In this document: positions 26,754 to 33,791 of the stretch, piece after piece | Position numbering within the stretch: position 1 is the first letter of the stretch | Layout: every line of letters starts with the position of its first letter | Source of the DNA: Nocardioides sp. ChNu-153 | GTDB taxonomy: Bacteria; Actinomycetota; Actinomycetes; Propionibacteriales; Nocardioidaceae | Assembly: GCF_030466625.1 (NCBI RefSeq) | Contig: NZ_JADEVT010000015.1 | Location: 41,465-87,302 of the forward strand | Direction: 5' to 3' | DNA length: 45,838 bases | The notes under the pieces: model-generated | Databases searched by the model: none | Told to the model about the DNA's origin: nothing | The model's input: the letters and a program-made list of their open reading frames with translations, nothing else | Program-made: the position numbers and the translations under genes

Positions 26754-26870
26754 CGCCGTACCCGCCCCGCGGACGACACGCGGGCCCGCGTCGGAGCGCC
26801 ACCGCCGGGTACCGGCCGGTCACGGCGCCCGGGTCCCCGCGCGCTGCCCCGAGAGCCATCGAGGAGCCCC

Positions 26871-27371
26871 ATGTCGACCGACGCGATCGTCCTCCTGAGG
26901 GACGACCACCAGCAGATCCTCAAGACCTTCTCGGACTTCGAGGCCGCCGGCGAGAACGCGCTGAAGACCAAGCAGCGTCTCGTCGACCGGATGATCGAGC
27001 TGCTCACGGTGCACACCTACATCGAGAACGAGGTGATGTACCCCCGCGTCCGCGAGCTCGTGCCGGACCTCGAGGACGACGTGCTGGAGTCCTACGAGGA
27101 GCACCACGTGGCCGACCTGCTCGTCGTGGAGCTGGCCGGGCTGACGCCCGAGGCCGAGCGGTTCGACGCCAAGACCACCGTGCTCATCGAGAACGTGCGT
27201 CACCACATCGCCGAGGAGGAGGACGAGTGGTTCCCGAAGGTCCGCGAGGCCCTCGGCCGCTCCGTCCTGCAGGAGATCGGCGCCGACATGATCGAGGCGA
27301 AGAAGAAGGCGCCGCGCCGGCCCTCGGAGCCCAGCGCGCTCAAGAAGACGATCGACGCCGTCATCAAGTAG
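26871..27371 (+). CDS. hemerythrin domain protein
   Basis: 166 aa. Four-helix-bundle diiron fold with the expected ligands: His in RDDHQQILKTF (about residue 13), HTYIENEVMYPRV (His and Glu about 48-52), EEHHVADLLV (about 80), and HHIAEEEDEWFPKVRE (about 113-120). Such proteins bind oxygen, NO or sulfide in bacteria; which applies here cannot be told. GAGGAG precedes ATG 26871. The gene follows the tRNA by 117 bp, in which nothing else is recognised. The 3' end overlaps or abuts the convergent hydrolase. Confidence 0.9.
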   Translation: MSTDAIVLLRDDHQQILKTFSDFEAAGENALKTKQRLVDRMIELLTVHTYIENEVMYPRVRELVPDLEDDVLESYEEHHVADLLVVELAGLTPEAERFDAKTTVLIENVRHHIAEEEDEWFPKVREALGRSVLQEIGADMIEAKKKAPRRPSEPSALKKTIDAVIK

Positions 27372-28328
27372 TCCCCGCCGCTGCCGGACCCACCGGATGA
27401 CCGTCGGGGCGGGGCCCCCCCCCCCGGCGCCCCGCCCCGCCGCGCCCGACCCCGCGGGGGGGGGCCGCCCGGCGGCGGGCCGCGGGGCCACGACGGCCGC
27501 GGGCAGCGCGTGGCCCATCCCCGGTACGACGACGCGCCGCGCCAGCGGGACCCGCGACGCCAGGCGCTCGGCCGTGGGCGGCGGAGCGACGGGGTCCGCG
27601 GGCGCGTCGACGACGAGCACCGGCACGACGATCGCGCTCGTGTCGCGCTCGAGGCCCCGCTGGTCGGCGCGGGCGTGGGCGGTGGCCGCGGAGGGCGTGC
27701 CGCGGTGCTCGGCCACCCGGCGCTGACGCTCCTCGTGCTCGGCCGCGTCGAACGGCAGGTCGGGGCCGTGGAGCAGCCGGGCGTGCCGCAGCTGCCACTC
27801 CCGCTCGTCGACCGGAGAGCGGTCGCGGCCCATCTCGGCCCACACCTCGAGCAGCTCGGGGAGCGGCGCGGGGGCCTCGCGGTCGTCGAGTGCCGGCGTA
27901 CCGAGGATCGTGGCACTGAGGAAGCGCTCGGGGTGGTCGACCAGCTGCACCTGCAGCAAGGTGCCGCCCAGCGACATCCCGACCGCGTGGGCCCGGTCGA
28001 CACCCAGGGCGTCGAGCACCGCGAGCAGGTCGCGGGCGAGGTCCCGCAACGCGTAGGGCCGCTCGTCGAAGGCGTGGGTCGAGCGGCCGGTGTCCCGGTG
28101 GTCGTAACGGACCACCCGGTGCCGCTCGGCGAGCCGGTCGACGAGCGCGTCGGGCCACTCGGGACCCGAGGCGTTCGCCCCCATCACCAGCAGGAGCGGC
28201 GGGGCGGACGCGTCGCCCGTCGCCTCGACCCACAGCCGGTAGCCGTCGCCCACGTCGACGAACTGCTCGTCCCGGTGGGACCGGTCGGGTCCGTCGGGTC
28301 CGTCGGGTCGCCGTTCGCCGCTGTCCAC
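27364..28328 (-). CDS. alpha/beta hydrolase with an unreliable C-terminus
   Basis: The GTG at 28328 fits a leaderless start (TACGGT 6 nt upstream). Residues about 22-280 are a normal alpha/beta hydrolase: LLLVMGANASGPEW (oxyanion region), YDHRDTGRSTH, nucleophile GMSLGG (about residue 117), LVVDAPADPVAP with the acid, and PGMGHALP with the catalytic His. After that, the frame enters G/C homopolymers (27415-27425 and 27456-27464) and reads antisense through the hemerythrin gene to 26820. The true end is probably near 27364-27480, with an indel in one run. I give the stop reached in another frame (27364). The start contains three near-repeats of GGACCCGAC. Confidence 0.6.
27415..27464. other. 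two homopolymer runs (C11 and G9)
   Basis: C run at 27415-27425 and G run at 27456-27464 within a 50-bp stretch of almost pure G/C. Base-calling or polymerase slippage here would explain why the hydrolase frame loses similarity at this point. Confidence 0.75.
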
Positions 28329-28334
28329 CCGGCC

Positions 28335-28340
28335 ACCGTA
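28335..28340 (-). promoter_or_regulatory. -10 box, probable leaderless promoter of the hydrolase
   Basis: Minus-strand TACGGT ends 6 nt before GTG 28328. Confidence 0.45.
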
Positions 28341-28349
28341 CGCAGCCGC

Positions 28350-28658
28350 TCAGCGCGGCGTGCGGTCCACGAGGTCCAGCACGCGGCGGGCGACGCAGCC
28401 GTCCGCCGCCCGCACCTCGACGACGACCCCGCACGTGCGGGCGGCCCGGACGCCGTCGTCCAGCTCGCGGACCCCGACGGTGTGGAGCACCTCCACCTCG
28501 GTGAGGTCGACCACGAGCCGCCGCACGCCGGTCCGCAGGACCAGCTCGACGAACTCCCGCAGGTTGTGCGCGGCGGGGGCGTCCACCACCCCCCGCACGC
28601 CGACGGTGGCGTTGGCGCGGTCGAACGTGATCTCGAGCGATCGTTCCTGCTGGTCCAC
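28350..28658 (-). CDS. STAS-domain protein lacking the phosphoacceptor serine
   Basis: 102 aa from GTG 28658 with AGGTG upstream. The STAS fold of anti-sigma-factor antagonists is recognisable: ITFDRANATVGVRGVVDAP, RRLVVDLTEVEVLHTVGVRE, then a terminal helix. In SpoIIAA-type antagonists the loop reads D-S-S-G with the second Ser phosphorylated; here it is H-T-V-G (about residue 60), so neither the Asp nor that Ser is kept. It could be a constitutively active or non-switching antagonist, or bind another partner. No anti-sigma kinase is adjacent. Confidence 0.8.
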   Translation of the reverse strand: MDQQERSLEITFDRANATVGVRGVVDAPAAHNLREFVELVLRTGVRRLVVDLTEVEVLHTVGVRELDDGVRAARTCGVVVEVRAADGCVARRVLDLVDRTPR

Positions 28659-28817
28659 GGGGCACCTACGAGGCCGTACGACGGGTGCCCGCTGCTCGAG
28701 CACCGTCCGGTACCCATCGCCCTTCCCCCGAACCCGACCGGCAGGACGTGACCGACGGGACCCCGCCGGCGGGCCCCGGCGGGCGAGCCCCGGCTGGCGC
28801 GACCCTCCCCCGCCATG

Positions 28818-28849
28818 GGATCGTTGTTGCATGTTGTTCGCGATAAGCA
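28818..28849 (+). promoter_or_regulatory. AT-rich direct-repeat island upstream of the uptake cassette
   Basis: Two GTTGTT hexamers (28823-28828 and 28833-28838), exactly 10 bp apart, then CGATAAGC. AT-richness stands out against the surrounding >75% GC. It lies 14-45 bp before the permease start, where promoter and operator should be. It does not match the IdeR box. The rest of 28659-28862 shows only a GGGCACC/GGTGCCC inverted repeat (28660-28690). Confidence 0.4.
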
Positions 28850-28862
28850 CGGAGGGGGCGGG

Positions 28863-30023
28863 GTGACCACCACGGACGCACCCCCCGTCGTCGCGACGGG
28901 ACCGCCCGGGCGCGGGGGCCCGGGCGGTCCCCGCGGGGACGGTCCGCGCGCGGACGCCGAGGGCCGCGACCTGCTCGGGCTCGCGGCCCAGCGTCGCCGG
29001 GCCGCGCTGTGGACCACCGGCCTGGGCGTGGCGCTGCTGGTGACCGTCGTCATCGGCGTGGGCGCCGGCCCGGTCGGCGTCTCCCCCGGCGACTCCGCGC
29101 GGATCGTGCTCCACCACCTCGTCGGCCTCCCGGGCGACGTGACGTGGGAGAGGCGCCACGACGCGATCGTGTGGGAGATCCGCGCGCCGCGCGTCGTGCT
29201 GGGCGCGGCCGTGGGCGCCGGGCTCGCGCTGGCGGGGGTCGTGCTCCAGGCGATGGTGCGCAACATCCTGGCCGACCCCTACGTGCTGGGCATCTCCTCG
29301 GGCGCGAGCTGCGGCGCCGCGGGCGCCATCCTCTTCGGCGTCGGCGCCGGGTTCGGCGACTACGCGCTCCAGGGCAGCGCCTTCGTCGGCGCCCTGCTCG
29401 CCTCGCTCCTCGTCTTCCTCGTCGCCCGCAGCTCCGGGCGGATCACGTCCGTGCGGCTCCTCATGGCCGGCGTGGCCGTGGGCTACGCCCTGTCGGCGGC
29501 CACCAGCTTCCTCATCTTCGCCTCCGACTCCGCCGAGGGCTCGCGCTCGGTGATGTTCTGGCTGCTGGGTTCCCTGGGCCTGGCGGCGTGGAACGGGGCG
29601 CTGGCCGTGGTCGTCGTCGTGGTCGCCGCCACCGTCGCGGTCCTGGCCGTGGTGGGACGCCGCCTCGACGCGCTCGTCGTCGGCGACGAGACCGCACTGA
29701 CGCTCGGCGTGCACCCCGAGCGGTTCCGCACCCTGCTCCTCGTGCTCGTCTCCCTCGTGGTCGGCGTCCTGGTCGCCATGGCCGGCAGCATCGGCTTCGT
29801 CGGTCTCGTCGTGCCCCACCTCGCCCGCCGCCTCGTCGGCGGGGCCCACCGCGCCGTCGTACCCGTCGCCGCCCTGCTGGGCGCCGTGCTGCTCGTGTGG
29901 GCCGACGTGCTCGCCCGCACGCTGCTGGCGCCGCAGGAGATCCCCATCGGCATCATCACCGCCCTCGTCGGCGCCCCCTTCCTGCTGCTCCTCGTCCGCC
30001 GCCTCCACGCGGTGCCGTCCTGA
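28863..30023 (+). CDS. FecCD-family ABC importer permease
   Basis: 386 aa, nine to ten membrane helices after a Gly/Pro-rich cytosolic N-terminus of ~45 residues. Signature blocks: IRAPRVVLGAAVGAGLALAG, QAMVRNILADPYVLGISSGA, TLGVHPERFRT (coupling helix), and GFVGLVVPHLARRLVGGAHR. The family carries ferric siderophores, heme and corrinoids; a related clade has been proposed for F420-0. The substrate here is open. GTG 28863 follows GGAGG. It is the first gene of a four-gene cassette. Confidence 0.92.
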   Translation: MTTTDAPPVVATGPPGRGGPGGPRGDGPRADAEGRDLLGLAAQRRRAALWTTGLGVALLVTVVIGVGAGPVGVSPGDSARIVLHHLVGLPGDVTWERRHDAIVWEIRAPRVVLGAAVGAGLALAGVVLQAMVRNILADPYVLGISSGASCGAAGAILFGVGAGFGDYALQGSAFVGALLASLLVFLVARSSGRITSVRLLMAGVAVGYALSAATSFLIFASDSAEGSRSVMFWLLGSLGLAAWNGALAVVVVVVAATVAVLAVVGRRLDALVVGDETALTLGVHPERFRTLLLVLVSLVVGVLVAMAGSIGFVGLVVPHLARRLVGGAHRAVVPVAALLGAVLLVWADVLARTLLAPQEIPIGIITALVGAPFLLLLVRRLHAVPS

Positions 30024-30037
30024 CCCCGGAGGAACCC

Positions 30038-31036
30038 ATGTCGTCGACCCGCCCCGCCGTCCGTCGCCGTGCCGCGACGGCGACGGCCGCCGCCCTGCTG
30101 CTGCCCCTCGTCGGGTGCGGCGGCGAGGCCGCCGGCGACGCGGCCATCTCGGTGGAGAACTGCGGCGCGACCGTCGAGCTCGACGCCGCGCCCGAGCGGG
30201 TCGTGATGCTCAAGAGCGCGGCCGTGCCGACGCTCCACGAGCTCGGCGTGCTCGACCGGGTGGTGGCGCGCGCGGGGCTCTACCCCGACGAGTACTACGA
30301 CGCCGAGACCCTCGCCGCACTCGAGGAGGTGCCGCTGCTGACCGACCGCACCGACACCAGCGGCCACCTGCAGATCTCCCGCGAGGAGGTCGTCGCCGAG
30401 ACGCCCGACCTCGTGCTCGGCGAGACCGAGAACCTCACGCGAGAGACCCTCGCCTCCTCCGGCATCGAGCTCGTCGAGGAGCCCGCGTTCTGCGGCTCGC
30501 TCGAGGGCGACGCGACCTTCGAGGACCTCTACGACCAGGTGCGCCTCTACGGCGAGGTGTTCGAGCGCGCCGACGAGGCCGACGCCTACGTGGGCGAGCT
30601 GCAGGACCGGGTGGCGGAGATCGAGGCCCGCGTCCCCGCCGGCGAGGACCGCACCGTCGCCGTGCTCTACCCGACCGTGGGCGGCGGCGTCACCTACGCG
30701 TACGGGCGGGGCTCGATGTCCGCCCCCCTCGTCGAGGCCGCGGGGCTGGAGAACGTGTTCGGCGACGTCGGCGAGCGCGTGTTCGAGGTCGGCGCCGAGG
30801 AGCTCGTCGAGCGCGACCCCGACGTGATCGTCGTGCTCCACAGCGACGGCGACCCCGCCGAGGTCGTCGACGCGGTCGCCGACCTGCCGGGCGCCGACGC
30901 CCTGCGCGCGCTCGAGTCCGGCGCCGTGCTGCCCCTGCTCCTCAACTTCGCCGAGCCCCCCACGCCGCTGGCCGTCGACGGCCTCGACCGGCTCGTGACG
31001 TTCCTGGCGCAGACGCCCGCCGGGCCCACCGCGTGA
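30038..31036 (+). CDS. substrate-binding lipoprotein of the importer
   Basis: 332 aa. Lipoprotein signal: Arg-rich start, hydrophobic AATATAAALLLPLVGC with lipobox LVGC and lipidated Cys at about residue 27. The mature part is a FepB/BtuF-like binding protein (PERVVMLKSAAVPTLHELGV, then TPDLVLGETENLT, then RDPDVIVVLHSDG). Cys residues after the lipid Cys (in ENCGATV and EPAFCGS) could form a disulfide. GGAGG precedes ATG 30038, 14 bp after the permease stop. Confidence 0.92.
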   Translation: MSSTRPAVRRRAATATAAALLLPLVGCGGEAAGDAAISVENCGATVELDAAPERVVMLKSAAVPTLHELGVLDRVVARAGLYPDEYYDAETLAALEEVPLLTDRTDTSGHLQISREEVVAETPDLVLGETENLTRETLASSGIELVEEPAFCGSLEGDATFEDLYDQVRLYGEVFERADEADAYVGELQDRVAEIEARVPAGEDRTVAVLYPTVGGGVTYAYGRGSMSAPLVEAAGLENVFGDVGERVFEVGAEELVERDPDVIVVLHSDGDPAEVVDAVADLPGADALRALESGAVLPLLLNFAEPPTPLAVDGLDRLVTFLAQTPAGPTA

Positions 31037-31809
31037 TCGCCGGGCACCGGGTGCGGCACCGCTACGGCGACGCCGTCGTCGTCGACGGTGTCGACATCGC
31101 GGTGCCGGCCCGCCGGACCGTCGGACTCGTCGGCCCCAACGGCAGCGGCAAGACGACCCTGCTGCGCGCGCTCTACGGGTCCCTGCAGCCGACCGAGGGG
31201 CGCATCGAGCTCGACGGGCGCGACCTCGCCGACGTGCCGCGCCGCGACCTGGCGCGCGCCGTCGCCGTGGTCGTGCAGGAGCACAGCGTCGACCTGCCGA
31301 TGCGGGTCGCCGACCTCGTCCTCCTCGGCCGCCTGCCCCACCAGGGGCTGTCGGGGCGGCCGTCGGTCCACGACCAGGAGGTCGCGACCGACGCCCTGCG
31401 GCAGGTCGGCGCCCTCCACCTCGCCACCCGTGAGTACGCCGGGCTGTCCGGCGGCGAGAAGCAGCGCGTGCTCATCGCCCGGGCCCTGGCGCAGGAGGCC
31501 GAGCACCTGCTGCTCGACGAGCCCACGAACCACCTCGACATCCGCTACCAGCACGAGGTGCTCGACCTCGTCGCGCGCCTGCCGGCCAGCGTCGTCGTGG
31601 TGCTCCACGACCTCAACCTGGCCGCCCGCTACTGCGACCACGTCGTCGTGCTCGGCGCCGGTCGGGTCGTCGCCCAGGGCCCGCCCGACGAGGTCCTCGT
31701 CCCCGAGGTCCTCGAACCCGTCTACGAGGTCCAGGTGCGCCGCGTCGACCACGACGGCGACATCAACCTCGTCTTCCGCAAGGCCACCACCACGAGGAGC
31801 AGCGCATGA
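31033..31809 (+). CDS. ABC importer ATPase
   Basis: 258 aa. Energises the uptake cassette. Walker A GPNGSGKTT (about residue 35), Q-loop VVVQEHS, signature LSGGEKQR (about 139), Walker B LLLDEPTNHLD (about 158), and switch His in VLHDLN. The start GTG overlaps the binding-protein stop (GTGA), and its own stop overlaps the methyltransferase start (ATGA), so all genes after the permease are translationally coupled. Confidence 0.94.
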   Translation: MIAGHRVRHRYGDAVVVDGVDIAVPARRTVGLVGPNGSGKTTLLRALYGSLQPTEGRIELDGRDLADVPRRDLARAVAVVVQEHSVDLPMRVADLVLLGRLPHQGLSGRPSVHDQEVATDALRQVGALHLATREYAGLSGGEKQRVLIARALAQEAEHLLLDEPTNHLDIRYQHEVLDLVARLPASVVVVLHDLNLAARYCDHVVVLGAGRVVAQGPPDEVLVPEVLEPVYEVQVRRVDHDGDINLVFRKATTTRSSA

Positions 31810-32618
31810 CCCTCCAGCAGACCGCCGTCGGGGCGCCCACCACCCCCGGGACGACCTCCGGGACCGGCGCCGGCGACGACGTCGACCTGCAGGCCCGGCT
31901 CGACCGCTACTGGAGCGGCCGCGCCGCGGCGTACCACCAGCGGCAGGTCGAGGGCGAGCGCGCCCCGCACGACCGGGCGCTGTGGCACCGGGTCTGGGGT
32001 GGCGCGCTGCCGCCCGCGCCGGCGCGCGTGCTCGACGTCGGGACGGGCACGGGGTACGTCGCGAGCGTGCTCGCCGAGCTCGGCCACGACGTCGTGGGGC
32101 TGGACAGCTCCCCCGGCATGCTCGCGGAGGCCGAGGACGACGCGGCCCGCCGCCGGGCCGCGGGCCTGCCGGCGGCCCGCTACGTGCTCGGCGACGCGGT
32201 CGCGCCCCGCGGCGTCGCCGTCGGCCTCGACGCGGTCACGAGCCGCTACCTGCTCTGGACGCTGCGCGACCCGGTGACCGCGATCCGCGCGTGGGCCCGC
32301 CTGCTGCGCCCCGGCGGCACCGTCGCGTGCGTCGACGCGAACTGGTACCCCGGCGGCATCGACCGCGGCGTCGCCGTCGAGTCCGCGGACGGCCCCGGCG
32401 CCTTCGGCGCGACGTACGACGCCCCCACCGAGGCCGGGCTGCCGCTCGCCAACGCGACCGGCGTCGAGGACCTGGTCGCCGTCATGGAGGCGGCCGGCCT
32501 CGTCGGCGTGCGGACCACCCGCCTCGACGAGGTCGCCGAGCTCGACCGCCGCTTCGGGATGTCGCCGGGGCACGAGTCCCGCCCCCAGTACCTCGTCACG
32601 GGCCGCACGCCGGCCTGA
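31806..32618 (+). CDS. class I SAM-dependent methyltransferase linked to the importer
   Basis: 270 aa. After a Thr/Gly-rich N-terminus of ~25 residues, ARLDRYWSGRAAAYHQRQVE leads into the SAM-binding motif I VLDVGTGTGYVASVLAELGH (about residue 75), the acidic motif II VVGLDSSPGML, a GDAV motif, SRYLLWTLRDPVTAIRAWAR, and LLRPGGTVACVDANWYPGG. It belongs to the UbiE/COG2226-like small-molecule methyltransferases. Four-base overlap with the ATPase means it is made with the importer, so it probably acts on the imported ligand or a partner metabolite. That link is inference. Confidence 0.9.
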   Translation: MTLQQTAVGAPTTPGTTSGTGAGDDVDLQARLDRYWSGRAAAYHQRQVEGERAPHDRALWHRVWGGALPPAPARVLDVGTGTGYVASVLAELGHDVVGLDSSPGMLAEAEDDAARRRAAGLPAARYVLGDAVAPRGVAVGLDAVTSRYLLWTLRDPVTAIRAWARLLRPGGTVACVDANWYPGGIDRGVAVESADGPGAFGATYDAPTEAGLPLANATGVEDLVAVMEAAGLVGVRTTRLDEVAELDRRFGMSPGHESRPQYLVTGRTPA

Positions 32619-32632
32619 CCCGCACCCCACCC

Positions 32633-32681
32633 GGTTCGTGGGGGGAGCGCCGCGAAAACACTGGCGCTGGTACCACGAACC
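32633..32681. repeat. 49-bp palindromic element, family B copy 1
   Basis: Outer arms GGTTCGTGG and CCACGAACC, inner arms AGCGCC and GGCGCT, and an 11-nt loop GCGAAAACACT. It lies between the convergent stops of the methyltransferase and the P-type ATPase remnant, a bidirectional-terminator position. Confidence 0.85.
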
Positions 32682-32686
32682 GAGGA

Positions 32687-33590
32687 TCAGGCCCCGGGCT
32701 CGGCGTCGGACCCCGGCTCCGCGCGGTGGCGCGGTCGGGGCTCGAGGCGGTAGCGCGTGGTGCGGCTGCTGTTGGCCACGACCGCGATGGACGAGGCGTT
32801 GTGCAGCACCGCCGCGGCGACCGGCGACAGCGCGCCGGCGGCGCTGACGGCGAGCCCGGCCGCGTTGACCGCGATCGACATGCCGTAGTTCTCCCGGATC
32901 GTCGCGACCGTGTGCCGCGAGAGGCCCCGCAGCTCGAGCAGCTTCGCGAGGTCGTCCCCCGCCAGCGCGATCTCGGCGGTCTCCAGCGCCACGTCGGTGC
33001 CGCCGATGCCCATCGCGATGCCCACGTCCGCCAGCGCGAGGGCCGGGGCGTCGTTGGTGCCGTCGCCGACCATCGCCACCGTGTAGCCCTCGGCCTGCAG
33101 CGCCCGCACCACGTCCTGCTTGTGCTCGGGCATGACCTCGGCGCGCCACTCGTCGATGCCGAGCTCGGCGGCGACGGCGGCGGCCACCTGCGGGTGGTCG
33201 CCGGTGAGCATGACGATGCGCTCCACGCCGTCGGCGCGCAGCGCCCGCACCACCTCGGCCGACTCGGGGCGCACGGTGTCGCGCAGGCTGACGAGCCCGG
33301 TGAGCACGCCGTCGACGGCGAGGAGCAGCGGCGTCTCGGCCTGCGCCTGCAGCTGGGCGATCCAGCGCTCGGCGGCCGCGTCGACCGCGATGCCCTCGCG
33401 CTGCAGCAGCGCGGTGCTGCCGAGCAGCAGGGTGCGCCCGTCCGCGATGGTGCGCATGCCGAGGCCGAGGAGCACCTCGCACTCCTCGTGCTCCGGGATC
33501 GCGATGTGCCGCTCCTCGGTGGAGCGGATGACGGCCTGGGCCAGGGGGTGCCGCGAGTGGATCTCGGAGCTGGCGGTCGCTGCGCACGGC
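32687..33590 (-). pseudogene. heavy-metal P-type ATPase, C-terminal fragment only
   Basis: About 300 residues matching the end of a P1B-type metal ATPase. Present: the nucleotide-binding part from SSEIHSRHPLAQAVI, the hinge VMLTGDHPQVAAAVAAELGI, the invariant MVGDGTNDAPALALADVGIA, and a C-terminal helix NAAGLAVSAAGALSPVAAAV with LHNASSIAVVANSSR. Missing: metal-binding domain, six to seven membrane helices, actuator domain (TGE) and phosphorylation motif DKTGT. Similarity stops at about 33590. Beyond it the frame has only low-quality Ser/Arg-rich sequence antisense to another short fragment. It therefore looks truncated by a deletion or rearrangement and cannot pump. Confidence 0.8.
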
Positions 33591-33599
33591 GGTGACGGG

Positions 33600-33773
33600 G
33601 TGCCGGACGGCGCGGTCCGCCTCGCGGTGACGTCACTGCTCCACATGCTCGACGGCGAGGCCCTGCTGCAGGCCATCCTGCCGCGCCCCGACCTGGAGGA
33701 GGAGCGGCTCGTGGCCGCCGCCGGCCTGTACGCGGCCGTGCTCACCGGCCGGCTGGACATCACCGGCGACTGA
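33600..33773 (+). CDS. 57-codon ORF or gene remnant at the ATPase breakpoint
   Basis: Reads from GTG 33600: VPDGAVRLAVTSLLHMLDGE, then LLQAILPRPDLEEERLVAAA and a short end LDITGD. Its helical, well-composed sequence looks like the C-terminus of a real protein, but I do not recognise it and upstream of ~33590 the sequence belongs to the ATPase on the other strand. Most likely the 3' remnant of a gene joined to the ATPase fragment by a rearrangement. Confidence 0.3.
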   Translation: MPDGAVRLAVTSLLHMLDGEALLQAILPRPDLEEERLVAAAGLYAAVLTGRLDITGD

Positions 33774-33791
33774 GGCGGCGACCGAACGCCG

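Noticed and set aside
28659..28817. Cobalamin riboswitch upstream of the FecCD cassette
   Set aside because: No recognisable B12-box or conserved core; only one short inverted repeat is visible.
32687..33763. Functional short P-type ATPase
   Set aside because: Lacks the phosphorylated Asp motif and nearly all membrane helices.
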